Origin: Ornithodoros turicata
Lineage: Eukaryota > Arthropoda > Arachnida > Ixodida > Argasidae
NCBI RefSeq assembly: GCF_037126465.1
Contig: NW_026999403.1
Span: 1-64,000 of the forward strand
Reading direction: 5' to 3'
DNA: 64,000 nt
In this document: positions 1-11,047 of the stretch, one piece after another
Layout of the letters: each line of letters opens with the position of its first letter
How positions within the stretch are numbered: position 1 is the stretch's first letter
The notes under the pieces: generated by a model
The model's database searches: none
What the model saw: only the letters and a program-made list of their open reading frames with translations
What the model was told of the DNA's origin: nothing
Position numbers and translations under genes: made by a program

Positions 1-3000
1 ATTTAATCATTTCGCTCCTGCCTTATACACACACAAGCACACACACGCGCAGACAGACAGACGATGATGAGATGGGACTCCTGCCTAAATCTGAACAGCT
101 GTTATGGATAACATACTGATTACAAACTATGGTGCGCGTAATTGAAAATAATGATATGCCACACACCCCAGAGTATAAGGAGAATCATGTGAGGACACCT
201 GCATGAACGTAATCTCAGAATTCGAAGGATACAAGTGAGTCACGCATCTGCGGAATCAATTTTCAAGCGATGACTTTTGCTTTTCTTATTGACTGTATGT
301 TTACAGTGTTCTGAGTCCTCATTGTCAGGGCGTTCGTGGAACATTTAATCATTTCGCTCCTGCCTTATACACACACAAACACACACACGCGCACACAGAC
401 AGACGATGATGAGATGGGACTCCTGCCTAAATCTGAACAGCTGTTATGGATAACATACTGATTACAAACTATGGTGCGCGTAATTGAAAATAATCATATG
501 CCACAGACCCCAGAGTATAAGGAGAATCATGTGAGGACACCTGCATGAACGTAATCTCAGAATTCGAAGGATAGAAGTGAGTCACGCATCTGCGGAATCA
601 ATTTTCAAATGATGTATTTTGCTTTTCTTATTGACTCTATGTTTACAGGGTTCTGAATCCTCATATTTCAAGGCATTCGTGGAACATTTAATCTTCATTT
701 CGCTCCTGCCTTATACACACACAAACACGCGCAGACAGACACACGGTGATGAGATGGGACTCCTGCCTAAATCTGAACAGCTGTTATTGATAACATACTG
801 ATTACAAACTATGGTGCGCGTAATTGAAAATAATCATATGCCACAGACCCCAGAGTATAAGGAGAATCATGTGAGGACACCTGCATGAACGTAATCTCAG
901 AATTCGAAGGATACAAGTGAGTCACGCATCTGCGGAATCAATTTTCAAGCGATGACTTTTGCTTTTCTTATTGACTGTATGTTTACAGTGTTCTGAGTCC
1001 TCATTGTCAGGGCGTTCGTGGAACATTTAATCATTTCGCTCCTGCCTTATACACACACAACACACACACGCGCAGACAGACAGACGATGATGAGATGGGA
1101 CTCCTGCCTAAATCTGAACAGCTGTTATGGATAACATACTGATTACAAACTATGGTGCGCGTAATTGAAAATAATCATATGCCACAGACCCCAGAGTATA
1201 AGGAGAATCATGTGAGGACACCTGCATGAACGTAATCTCAGAATTCGAAGGATACAAGTGAGTCACGCATCTGCGGAATCAATTTTCAAGCGATGACTTT
1301 TGCTTTTCTTATTGACTGTATGTTTACAGTGTTCTGAGTCCTCATATGTCAGGGCGTTCGTGGAACATTTAATCATTTCGCTCCTGCCTTATACACACAC
1401 AAACACACACGCGCAGACAGACAGACGATGATGAGATGGGACTCCTGCCTAAATCTGAACAGCTGTTATGGATAACATACTGATTACAAACTATGGTGCG
1501 CGTAATTGAAAATAATCATATGCCACAGACCCCAGAGTATAAGGAGAATCATGTGAGGACACCTGCATGAACGTAATCTCAGAATTCGAAGGATACAAGT
1601 GAGTCACGCATCTGCGGAATCAATTTTCAAGCGATGACTTTTGCTTTTCTTATTGACTGTATGTTTACAGTGTTCTGAGTCCTCATTGTCAGGGCGTTCG
1701 TGGAACATTTAATCATTTCGCTCCTGCCTTATACACACACAACACACACACGCGCAGACAGACAGACGATGATGAGATGGGACTCCTGCCTAAATCTGAA
1801 CAGCTGTTATGGATAACATACTGATTACAAACTATGGTGCGCGTAATTGAAAATAATCATATGCCACAGACCCCAGAGTATAAGGAGAATCATGTGAGGA
1901 CACCTGCATGAACGTAATCTCAGAATTCGAAGGATACAAGTGAGTCACGCATCTGCGGAATCAATTTTCAAGCGATGACTTTTGCTTTTCTTATTGACTG
2001 TATGTTTACAGTGTTCTGAGTCCTCATTGTCAGGGCGTTCGTGGAACATTTAATCATTTCGCTCCTGCCTTATACACACACAAACACACACACGCGCAGA
2101 CAGACAGACGATGATGAGATGGGACTCCTGCCTAAATCTGAACAGCTGTTATAGATAACATACTGATTACAAACTATGGTGCGCGTAATTGAAAATAATC
2201 ATATGCCACAGACCCCAGAGTATAAGGAGAATCATGTGAGGACACCTGCATGAACGTAATCTCAGAATTCGAAGGATACAAGTGAGTCACGCATCTGCGG
2301 AATCAATTTTCGAGCGATGACTTTTGCTTTTCTTATTGACTGTATGTTAACAGTGTTCTGAGTCCTCATTGTCAGGGCGTTCGTGGAACATTTAATCATT
2401 TCGCTCCTGCCTTATACACACACAAACACACACACGCGCAGACAGACAGACGATGATGAGATGGGACTCCTGCCTAAATCTGAACAGCTGTTATGGATAA
2501 CATACTGATTACAAACTATGGTGCGCGTAATTGAAAATAATCATATGCCACAGACCCCAGAGTATAAGGAGAATCATGTGAGGACACCTGCATGAACGTA
2601 ATTTCAGAATTCGAAGGATACAAGTGAGTCACGCATCTGCGGAATCAATTTTCAAGCGATGACTTTTGCTTTTCTTATTGACTGTATGTTTACAGTGTTC
2701 TGAGTCCTCATTGTCAGGGCGTTCGTGGAACATTTAATCATTTCGCTCCTGCCTTATACACACACAACACACACACGCGCAGACAGACAGACGATGATGA
2801 GATGGGACTCCTGCCTAAATCTGAACAGCTGTTATGGATAACATACTGATTACAAACTATGGTGCGCGTAATTGAAAATAATCATATGCCACAGACCCCA
2901 GAGTATAAGGAGAATCATGTGAGGACACCTGCATGAACGTAATCTCAGAATTCGAAGGATAGAAGTGAGTCACGCATCTGCGGAATCAATTTTCAAATGA

Positions 3001-6000
3001 TGTATTTTGCTTTTCTTATTGACTCTTATGTTTACAGGGTTCTGAATCCTCATATTTCAAGGCATTCGTGGAACATTTAATCTTCATTTCGCTCCTGCCT
3101 TATACACACACAAACACGCGCAGACAGACACACGGTGATGAGATGGGACTCCTGCCTAAATCTGAACAGCTGTTATTGATAACATACTGATTACAAACTA
3201 TGGTGCGCGTAATTGAAAATAATCATATGCCACAGACCCCAGAGTATAAGGAGAATCATGTGAGGACACCTGCATGAACGTAATCTCAGAATTCGAAGGA
3301 TACAAGTGAGTCACGCATCTGCGGAATCAATTTTCAAGCGATGACTTTTGCTTTTCTTATTGACTGTATGTTTACAGTGTTCTGAGTCCTCATTGTCAGG
3401 GCGTTCGTGGAACATTTAATCATTTCGCTCCTGCCTTATACACACACAAACACACACACGCGCAGACAGACAGACGATGATGAGATGGGACTCCTGCCTA
3501 AATCTGAACAGCTGTTATGGATAACATACTGATTACAAACTATGGTGCGCGTAATTGAAAATAATCATATGCCACAGACCCCAGAGTATAAGGAGAATCA
3601 TGTGAGGACACCTGCATGAACGTAATCTCAGAATTCGAAGGATACAAGTGAGTCACGCATCTGCGGAATCAATTTTCAAGCGATGACTTTTGCTTTTCTT
3701 ATTGACTGTATGTTTACAGTGTTCTGAGTCCTCATTGTCAGGGCGTTCGTGGAACATTTAATCATTTCGCTCCTGCCTTATACACACACAAACACACACA
3801 CGCGCAGACAGACAGACGATGATGAGATGGGACTCCTGCCTAAATCTGAACAGCTGTTATGGATAACATACTGATTACAAACTATGGTGCGCGTAATTGA
3901 AAATAATCATATGCCACAGACCCCAGAGTATAAGGAGAATCATGTGAGGACACCTGCATGAACGTAATCTCAGAATTCGAAGGATACAAGTGAGTCACGC
4001 ATCTGCGGAATCAATTTTCAAGCGATGACTTTTGCTTTTCTTATTGACTGTATGTTTACAGTGTTCTGAGTCCTCATTGTCAGGGCGTTCGTGGAACATT
4101 TAATCATTTCGCTCCTGCCTTATACACACACAAACACACACACGCGCAGACAGACAGACGATGATGAGATGGGACTCCTGCCTAAATCTGAACAGCTGTT
4201 ATGGATAACATACTGATTACAAACTATGGTGCGCGTAATTGAAAATAATCATATGCCACAGACCCCAGAGTATAAGGAGAATCATGTGAGGACACCTGCA
4301 TGAACGTAATCTCAGAATTCGAAGGATACAAGTGAGTCACGCATCTGCGGAATCAATTTTCAAGCGATGACATTTGCTTTTCTTATTGACTGTATGTTTA
4401 CAGTGTTCTGAGTCCTCATTGTCAGGGCGTTCGTGGAACATTTAATCATTTCGCTCCTGCCTTATACACACACAAACACACACACGCGCAGACAGACAGA
4501 CGATGATGAGATGGGACTCCTGCCTAAATCTGAACAGCTGTTATGGATAACATACTGATTACAAACTATGGTGCGCGTAATTGAAAATAATCATATGCCA
4601 CAGACCCCAGAGTATAAGGAGAATCATGTGAGGACACCTGCATGAACGTAATCTCAGAATTCGAAGGATACAAGTGAGTCACGCATCTGCGGAATCAATT
4701 TTCAAGCGATGACTTTTGCTTTTCTTATTGACTGTATGTTTACAGTGTTCTGAGTCCTCATTGTCAGGGCGTTCGTGGAACATTTAATCATTTCGCTCCT
4801 GCCTTATACACACACAAACACACACACGCGCAGACAGACAGACGATGATGAGATGGGACTCCTGCCTAAATCTGAACAGCTGTTATGGATAACATACTGA
4901 TTACAAACTATGGTGCGCGTAATTGAAAATAATCATATGCCACAGACCCCAGAGTATAAGGAGAATCATGTGAGGACACCTGCATGAACGTAATCTCAGA
5001 ATTCGAAGGATACAAGTGAGTCACGCATCTGCGGAATCAATTTTCAAGCGATGACTTTTGCTTTTCTTATTGACTGTATGTTTACAGTGTTCTGAGTCCT
5101 CATTGTCAGGGCGTTCGTGGAACATTTAATCATTTCGCTCCTGCCTTATACACACACAAACACACACACGCGCAGACAGACAGACGATGATGAGATGGGA
5201 CTCCTGCCTAAATCTGAACAGCTGTTATGGATAACATACTGATTACAAACTATGGTGCGCGTAATTGAAAATAATCATATGCCACAGACCCCAGAGTATA
5301 AGGAGAATCATGTGAGGACACCTGCATGAACGTAATCTCAGAATTCGAAGGATACAAGTGAGTCACGCATCTGCGGAATCAATTTTCAAGCGATGACTTT
5401 TGCTTTTCTTATTGACTGTATGTTTACAGTGTTCTGAGTCCTCATTGTCAGGGCGTTCGTGGAACATTTAATCATTTCGCTCCTGCCTTATACACACACA
5501 AACACACACACGCGCAGACAGACAGACGATGATGAGATGGGACTCCTGCCTAAATCTGAACAGCTGTTATAGATAACATACTGATTACAAACTATGGTGC
5601 GCGTAATTGAAAATAATCATATGCCACAGACCCCAGAGTATAAGGAGAATCATGTGAGGACACCTGCATGAACGTAATCTCAGAATTCGAAGGATACAAG
5701 TGAGTCACGCATCTGCGGAATCAATTTTCGAGCGATGACTTTTGCTTTTCTTATTGACTGTATGTTAACAGTGTTCTGAGTCCTCATTGTCAGGGCGTTC
5801 GTGGAACATTTAATCATTTCGCTCCTGCCTTATACACACACAAACACACACACGCGCAGACAGACAGACGATGATGAGATGGGACTCCTGCCTAAATCTG
5901 AAAAGCTGTTATGGATAACATACTGATTACAAACTATGGTGCGCGTAATTGAAAATAATCATATGCCACAGACCCCAGAGTATAAGGAGAATCATGTGAG

Positions 6001-8464
6001 GACACCTGCATGAACGTAATCTCAGAATTCGAAGGATAGAAGTGAGTCACGCATCTGCGGAATCAATTTTCAAGCGATGACTTTTGCTTTTCTTATTGAC
6101 TCTATGTTTACAGGGTTCTGAATCCTCATATTTCAAGGCATTCGTGGAACATTTAATCTTCATTTCGCTCCTGCCTTATACACACACAAACACGCGCAGA
6201 CAGACACACGGTGATGAGATGGGACTCCTGCCTAAATCTGAACAGCTGTTATGGATAACATACTGATTACAAACTATGGTGCGCGTAATTGAAAATAATC
6301 ATATGCCACAGACCCCAGAGTATAAGGAGAATCATGTGAGGACACCTGCATGAACGTAATCTCAGAATTCGAAGGATACAAGTGAGTCACGCATCTGCGG
6401 AATCAATTTTCAAGCGATGACTTTTGCTTTTCTTATTGACTGTATGTTTACAGTGTTCTGAGTCCTCATTGTCAGGGCGTTCGTGGAACATTTAATCATT
6501 TCGCTCCTGCCTTATACACACACAAACACACACACGCGCAGACAGACAGACGATGATGAGATGGGACTCCTGCCTAAATCTGAACAGCTGTTATGGATAA
6601 CATACTGATTACAAACTATGGTGCGCGTAATTGAAAATAATCATATGCCACAGACCCCAGAGTATAAGGAGAATCATGTGAGGACACCTGCATGAACGTA
6701 ATCTCAGAATTCGAAGGATACAAGTGAGTCACGCATCTGCGGAATCAATTTTCAAGCGATGACTTTTGCTTTTCTTATTGACTGTATGTTTACAGTGTTC
6801 TGAGTCCTCATTGTCAGGGCGTTCGTGGAACATTTAATCATTTCGCTCCTGCCTTATACACACACAAACACACACACGCGCAGACAGACTGACGATGATG
6901 AGATGGGACTCCTGCCTAAATCTGAACAGCTGTTATGGATAACATACTGATTACAAACTATGGTGCGCGTAATTGAAAATAATCATATGCCACAGACCCC
7001 AGAGTATAAGGAGAATCATGTGAGGACACCTGCATGAACGTAATCTCAGAATTCGAAGGATACAAGTGAGTCACGCATCTGCGGAATCAATTTTCGAGCG
7101 ATGACTTTTGCTTTTCTTATTGACTGTATGTTAACAGTGTTCTGAGTCCTCATTGTCAGGGCGTTCGTGGAACATTTAATCATTTCGCTCCTGCCTTATA
7201 CACACACAAACACACACACGCGCAGACAGACAGACGATGATGAGATGGGACTCCTGCCTAAATCTGAACAGCTGTTATGGATAACATACTGATTACAAAC
7301 TATGGTGCGCGTAATTGAAAATAATCATATGCCACAGACCCCAGAGTATAAGGAGAATCATGTGAGGACACCTGCATGAACGTAATCTCAGAATTCGAAG
7401 GATACAAGTGAGTCACGCATCTGCGGAATCAATTTTCAAGCGATGACTTTTGCTTTTCTTATTGACTGTATGTTTACAGTGTTCTGAGTCCTCATTGTCA
7501 GGGCGTTCGTGGAACATTTAATCATTTCGCTCCTGCCTTATACACACACAAACACACACACGCGCAGACAGACAGACGATGATGAGATGGGACTCCTGCC
7601 TAAATCTGAACAGCTGTTATAGATAACATACTGATTACAAACTATGGTGCGCGTAATTGAAAATAATCATATGCCACAGACCCCAGAGTATAAGGAGAAT
7701 CATGTGAGGACACCTGCATGAACGTAATCTCAGAATTCGAAGGATAGAAGTGAGTCACGCATCTGCGGAATCAATTTTCAAGCGATGACTTTTGCTTTTC
7801 TTATTGACTCTATGTTTACAGGGTTCTGAATCCTCATATTTCAAGGCATTCGTGGAACATTTAATCTTCATTTCGCTCCTGCCTTATACACACACAAACA
7901 CGCGCAGACAGACACACGGTGATGAGATGGGACTCCTGCCTAAATCTGAACAGCTGTTATGGATAACATACTGATTACAAACTATGGTGCGCGTAATTGA
8001 AAATAATCATATGCCACAGACCCCAGAGTATAAGGAGAATCATGTGAGGACACCTGCATGAACGTAATCTCAGAATTCGAAGGATACAAGTGAGTCACGC
8101 ATCTGCGGAATCAATTTTCAAGCGATGACTTTTGCTTTTCTTATTGACTGTATGTTTACAGTGTTCTGAGTCCTCATTGTCAGGGCGTTCGTGGAACATT
8201 TAATCATTTCGCTCCTGCCTTATACACACACAAACACACACACGCGCAGACAGACAGACGATGATGAGATGGGACTCCTGCCTAAATCTGAACAGCTGTT
8301 ATGGATAACATACTGATTAGAAACTATGGTGCGCGTAATTGAAAATAATCACATGCCACAGACCCCAGAGTATAAGGAGAATCATGTGAGGACACCTGCA
8401 TGAACGTAATCTCAGAATTCGAAGGATACAAGTGAGTCACGCATCTGCGGAATCAATTTTCAAG
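1..8464. repeat. Satellite array, ~25 monomers of about 341 bp
   Basis: The stretch is a head-to-tail tandem array. The marker GATGGGACTCCTGCC recurs every 340-342 bp (about 72, 414, 754, 1,096, 1,436 and so on to 8,267), giving 25 copies. Monomers are nearly identical and differ mainly in a CA-rich microsatellite-like tract. A distinct variant (CAGGGTTCTGAATCC, an extra TTC before the TTTCGCTCC block, CACACGGTGATGAG) occurs near 619, 3,006, 6,084 and 7,792, spaced 7, 9 and 5 monomers apart. Another variant (TTCGAGCGATG with TGTTAACAG) recurs near 2,311, 5,729 and 7,095. This is a higher-order pattern expected from unequal exchange. The array starts before the window. The 60-codon open frames in the variant monomers are by-products of the repeat. 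Confidence 0.97.
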
Positions 8465-8668
8465 GAATCAATTTGTTTGGTGGACAGCCGTGATAGTCCG
8501 GGTAAAGAACGAAAACTTCAAGCAAGACTACACGTTACGGGTAATCACAAAAACTTGTGCGGGGCGACAGACGCTGAGGATTGCGTTATGCGTGTGTTAC
8601 AGCCATACGGTGTACGCAAGATATTTGGACGGAACCACTTTGTGATGATTAACAAGGACAGAGAATGA
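8465..8668 (+). CDS. Candidate terminal exon of an unknown protein
   Basis: After the satellite breaks off at ...TTTTCAAG there are 67 codons of non-repetitive reading frame, ending in TGA at 8,666-8,668. The frame holds three cysteines (ICLV, LCGA, DCVM) and a basic middle. The upstream AG could be a 3' splice site. AATAAA signals follow at about 8,757, inside an A/G-rich stretch, which would suit a last coding exon plus 3' UTR. No start codon of its own is visible, apart from an ATG-less frame running back into the last monomer. I do not recognise the family. It may be a host exon next to which the satellite expanded, or a chance frame. Confidence 0.35.
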   Translation, partial: ESICLVDSRDSPGKERKLQARLHVTGNHKNLCGATDAEDCVMRVLQPYGVRKIFGRNHFVMINKDRE

Positions 8669-9141
8669 TCTACTGTGATATTTTGCATCTATTAACGGTA
8701 TAAAACGTATCAAGAGCGATTGAGTGAATTGAAGTGAATGAAGATGAAGAAAGAAGAATAAAATAAATAAAAAAAGCAAATAAGAAGAATGGAGATGAAG
8801 AAAGAAGAATAACATAAATAAAAAGAAAAGAAGAAGAATGAAGATGAAGAAAGAAGGATGAGATGGAATCCAGAAGATGACTTTAAAAGAAAAGCATGAG
8901 GTTAATGCGTTGAGGGTGAGAGTGGAGCACCGAAGAGTGTGATTGCGCGACTGGAGTTCACAGGCTGTTCACCTGACCTGGCTGTTCAGACCTGACTCTC
9001 AAGAAAGTCAAAACTGCTTTGGTCACAGACCGCTGTGTGCGGCGTCGTACTGGGCCGAGGAGAGCGGCCAGAGGAAAGTCTTTGCAAGGAGGAGGAGGAG
9101 GAGGAAGGTAAGAGTACAGTAGCAAAGTCACTTCAACGCGG
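8669..9141. other. A/G-rich spacer without gene
   Basis: From about 8,730 to 8,870 the strand is almost pure purine, with a duplicated GAAGATGAAGAAAGAAGAATA motif block (given here as short pieces, GAAGATGAAG and AAAGAAGAATA) and several AATAAA signals. A GGA microsatellite lies near 9,090. I see no coding frame or RNA gene. Confidence 0.7.
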
Positions 9142-9215
9142 TTAGAGTCACTAAATAAGCTACGCTAAGCGTAGCTTATTTATATTTATAAGCGTAGCTT
9201 ATTTAGTGACTCTAA
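9142..9215. mobile_element. 74-bp perfect foldback insertion with 6-bp target duplication
   Basis: Two perfect 25-bp arms (9,142-9,166 and 9,191-9,215, starting TTAGAGTCACTAAATAAGC) enclose a 24-bp loop that repeats part of the arm. The unit is flanked on both sides by ACGCGG, which is what a 6-bp target-site duplication would look like. It sits inside a stretch with GTAACTGAGTTAC-type motifs (9,216-9,320). Confidence 0.65.
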
Positions 9216-9345
9216 ACGCGGTAACTGTAGGTGTAACGAGTTACGTTTCAAAAAGAGTAACTATAACTCAGTTACTATTTTTTGCTGGGCGTCTGCAACT
9301 CAGTTACTTTTTAAATACCTTACGCGTGACTGTTTCAATCCCCCT

Positions 9346-10120
9346 CTGTTAGGGCATTCGTGGGCCACTTAATGTTCACTTCGCACCTGCCTTAATCTGA
9401 GCAATGGATGACCTTTCCATGATAGCTGACATCTATAATCATAGACAACAGTGTATAGAGGAAATCGTTCAAGAACATCATCTGTAAAGTCGAGGGCTAG
9501 AAGGTAATCCTGCGACTGCGGCAACAAGTTTAAAATGATCGATTTGACATTTCGTACTGAGCCATTGTTGTGCTGTCTACGAGGCTCTGAATCCCCAGAT
9601 GTCAGGACATTGGCTGATCATCTTATCTACGTTTGCACCTGCAGTAATATGAACACAGGATGACTTTTTCGTTTCCGCTGACATCGATAATATGCTATTC
9701 GCAAACCATTGTGCGCGTAATTGAAAAATGTAATATGTCACAGATCACAGAGCGTAAATAGTCCTAGACCACCTGCAAGAACATAATCTCAAAACTCGAA
9801 GGATAGAGGTGAATTCTGCAACCATGGAACAATTTCCAAGGTACGAATTTGACATTACTTTCATTGTTGACATTTTGCCTCGCATCTATATTGATCTGTA
9901 CATCAGATTACCTTTTCGTGACAGCTAATATGCTGTTCGCAGACTATATTGTGTACGTAATGGAACGTAGCCGCACGTCACAGACCACAGAGTATAAGAA
10001 GAGTTGTTGCAGAATACCTGGGAGAACGTGATCCGCAAACTCGAAGGCTAGAAGTGGAATCTGCGACGTTAGTAACAGCTTTCAAGGTATGGAGTTTGCA
10101 TTATTTATTGACATCCCTCT
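9346..10120 (+). repeat. Diverged satellite monomers outside the array
   Basis: Three degraded copies of the 341-bp monomer can be followed here. Shared landmarks are GGCATTCGTGG at 9,353, GCGCGTAATTGAAAA at 9,711, ACAGACCACAGAGTATAAG at 9,979, and AACTCGAAGG at 9,796 and 10,037. They keep the monomer order but differ at many positions and lack the CA tract. They look like the old, non-homogenised edge of the satellite, separated from the array by about 900 bp of other sequence. Confidence 0.8.
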
Positions 10121-10287
10121 TGTACAAATAGCTTGCTCGTCCTTAAACACCTTTTATCTACGGAAGCCGGAAAGAGTGATGTGCAAAGGCACAGCAAAGT
10201 AACATCTCAGTAACGTCACGATGCAAGTGACGCATGTTTCGCGTTTTGCAATACCAGGTCTAATTCCAAATGTTATTCTTTACCCAG

Positions 10288-10394
10288 ATGTTATCTACGA
10301 CCAAGCAATTTCTTCCCATCACGGTCGTGCTTCTTGTAATTGGTGTGATACGTGAGGAAGGAGCGACAGTGGATACTACCACCGATAACCCTTG
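10288..10394 (+). CDS. Candidate signal-peptide exon
   Basis: An ATG directly follows a good 3' splice-like tract (TTATTCTTTACCCAG). It opens 35 codons whose first 25 or so form a classic signal peptide: MLSTTKQ, then a hydrophobic core TVVLLVIGVI and an ALA-type region (EEGAT). The frame hits TGA at 10,396, but a GTGAGA donor at 10,395 would rescue it, leaving two bases (TG) of a split codon. The exon candidates at 29,988, 32,476 and 34,916 all begin in that same phase. A common gene is therefore possible, though it would need a very large intron full of repeats. Function unknown. Confidence 0.3.
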
Positions 10395-10804
10395 GTGAGA
10401 CACTTCCAACTCTCTCCAATGCTACGTACAGAATACAGAAGTGAATGACAGCAAAATCGTAAATGACGGAAACGCATGACACCGGGGCATCACTACGGTT
10501 CGCATCACCCGGTGTGGGAGCAGTTTGTATCACCCATTAATGGATCCCTTTCCATACCAGGCGACACACAATAAATAGCAATATCATAGAACACGCAAAA
10601 TGAAGGACGGTTACGACCCCTGTAACGCAAATTCGAGCGTCAGCTGTGTGTGGTTGAGTGAGGATGCATTAAAGCTTAGACAGAAAGTTCTTAAAGCGAT
10701 AGTTCCCTCTCTAACGAAACAGAAAAAGTAAATGTGCTGGAAGTGTGAAGTACACAATGGACAAATCGCCGTCAGACCCTTCCGTTCGAGATCAGTAGTA
10801 ATCA
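10395..10804. other. Unassigned spacer
   Basis: No recognisable gene, RNA or repeat. Short frames exist on the minus strand, but they lack any motif or compositional support. Confidence 0.6.
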
Positions 10805-11042
10805 TTCAACCCAAGATTTACACAGAAAATCCATGGCAAGTATTGCACTTTTTACTTTAAATTATTTTAAAATTACTTTAAATTATTTTAAAATGACTTT
10901 AAATTATTTTAAAATGACTTTAAATTATTTTAAAATTACTTTACATTATTTAAAGATTGAAATTTGTAAAGTTTTTAAATTGTGCAAAATCTAACTCAAT
11001 GCAATACTTGTCGTGGATTTTCTATGTAAAACTCGGGTTGTA
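10805..11042. mobile_element. MITE with ~42-bp terminal inverted repeats
   Basis: The left end TTCAACCCAAGATTTACACA and the reverse complement of the right end, TACAACCCGAGTTTTACATA, match over about 42 bp with few mismatches; both go on to the shared AGAAAATCCA. The interior consists of about five copies of a ~20-bp AT-rich unit (ATTATTTTAAAATTACTTTA). There is no coding capacity. The terminal TA on the right suggests a TA target, but the left copy is TT. It abuts the truncated outer end of palindrome 1. Confidence 0.7.
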
Positions 11043-11047
11043 GAAAA

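Noticed and set aside
619..7974. Recurrent 60-codon frames in the satellite as genes
   Set aside because: They are the same monomer variant repeated. No start context or selection is visible.
1..8464. Regular repeats as a CRISPR array
   Set aside because: Whole 341-bp monomers repeat without unique spacers, and the context is eukaryotic.
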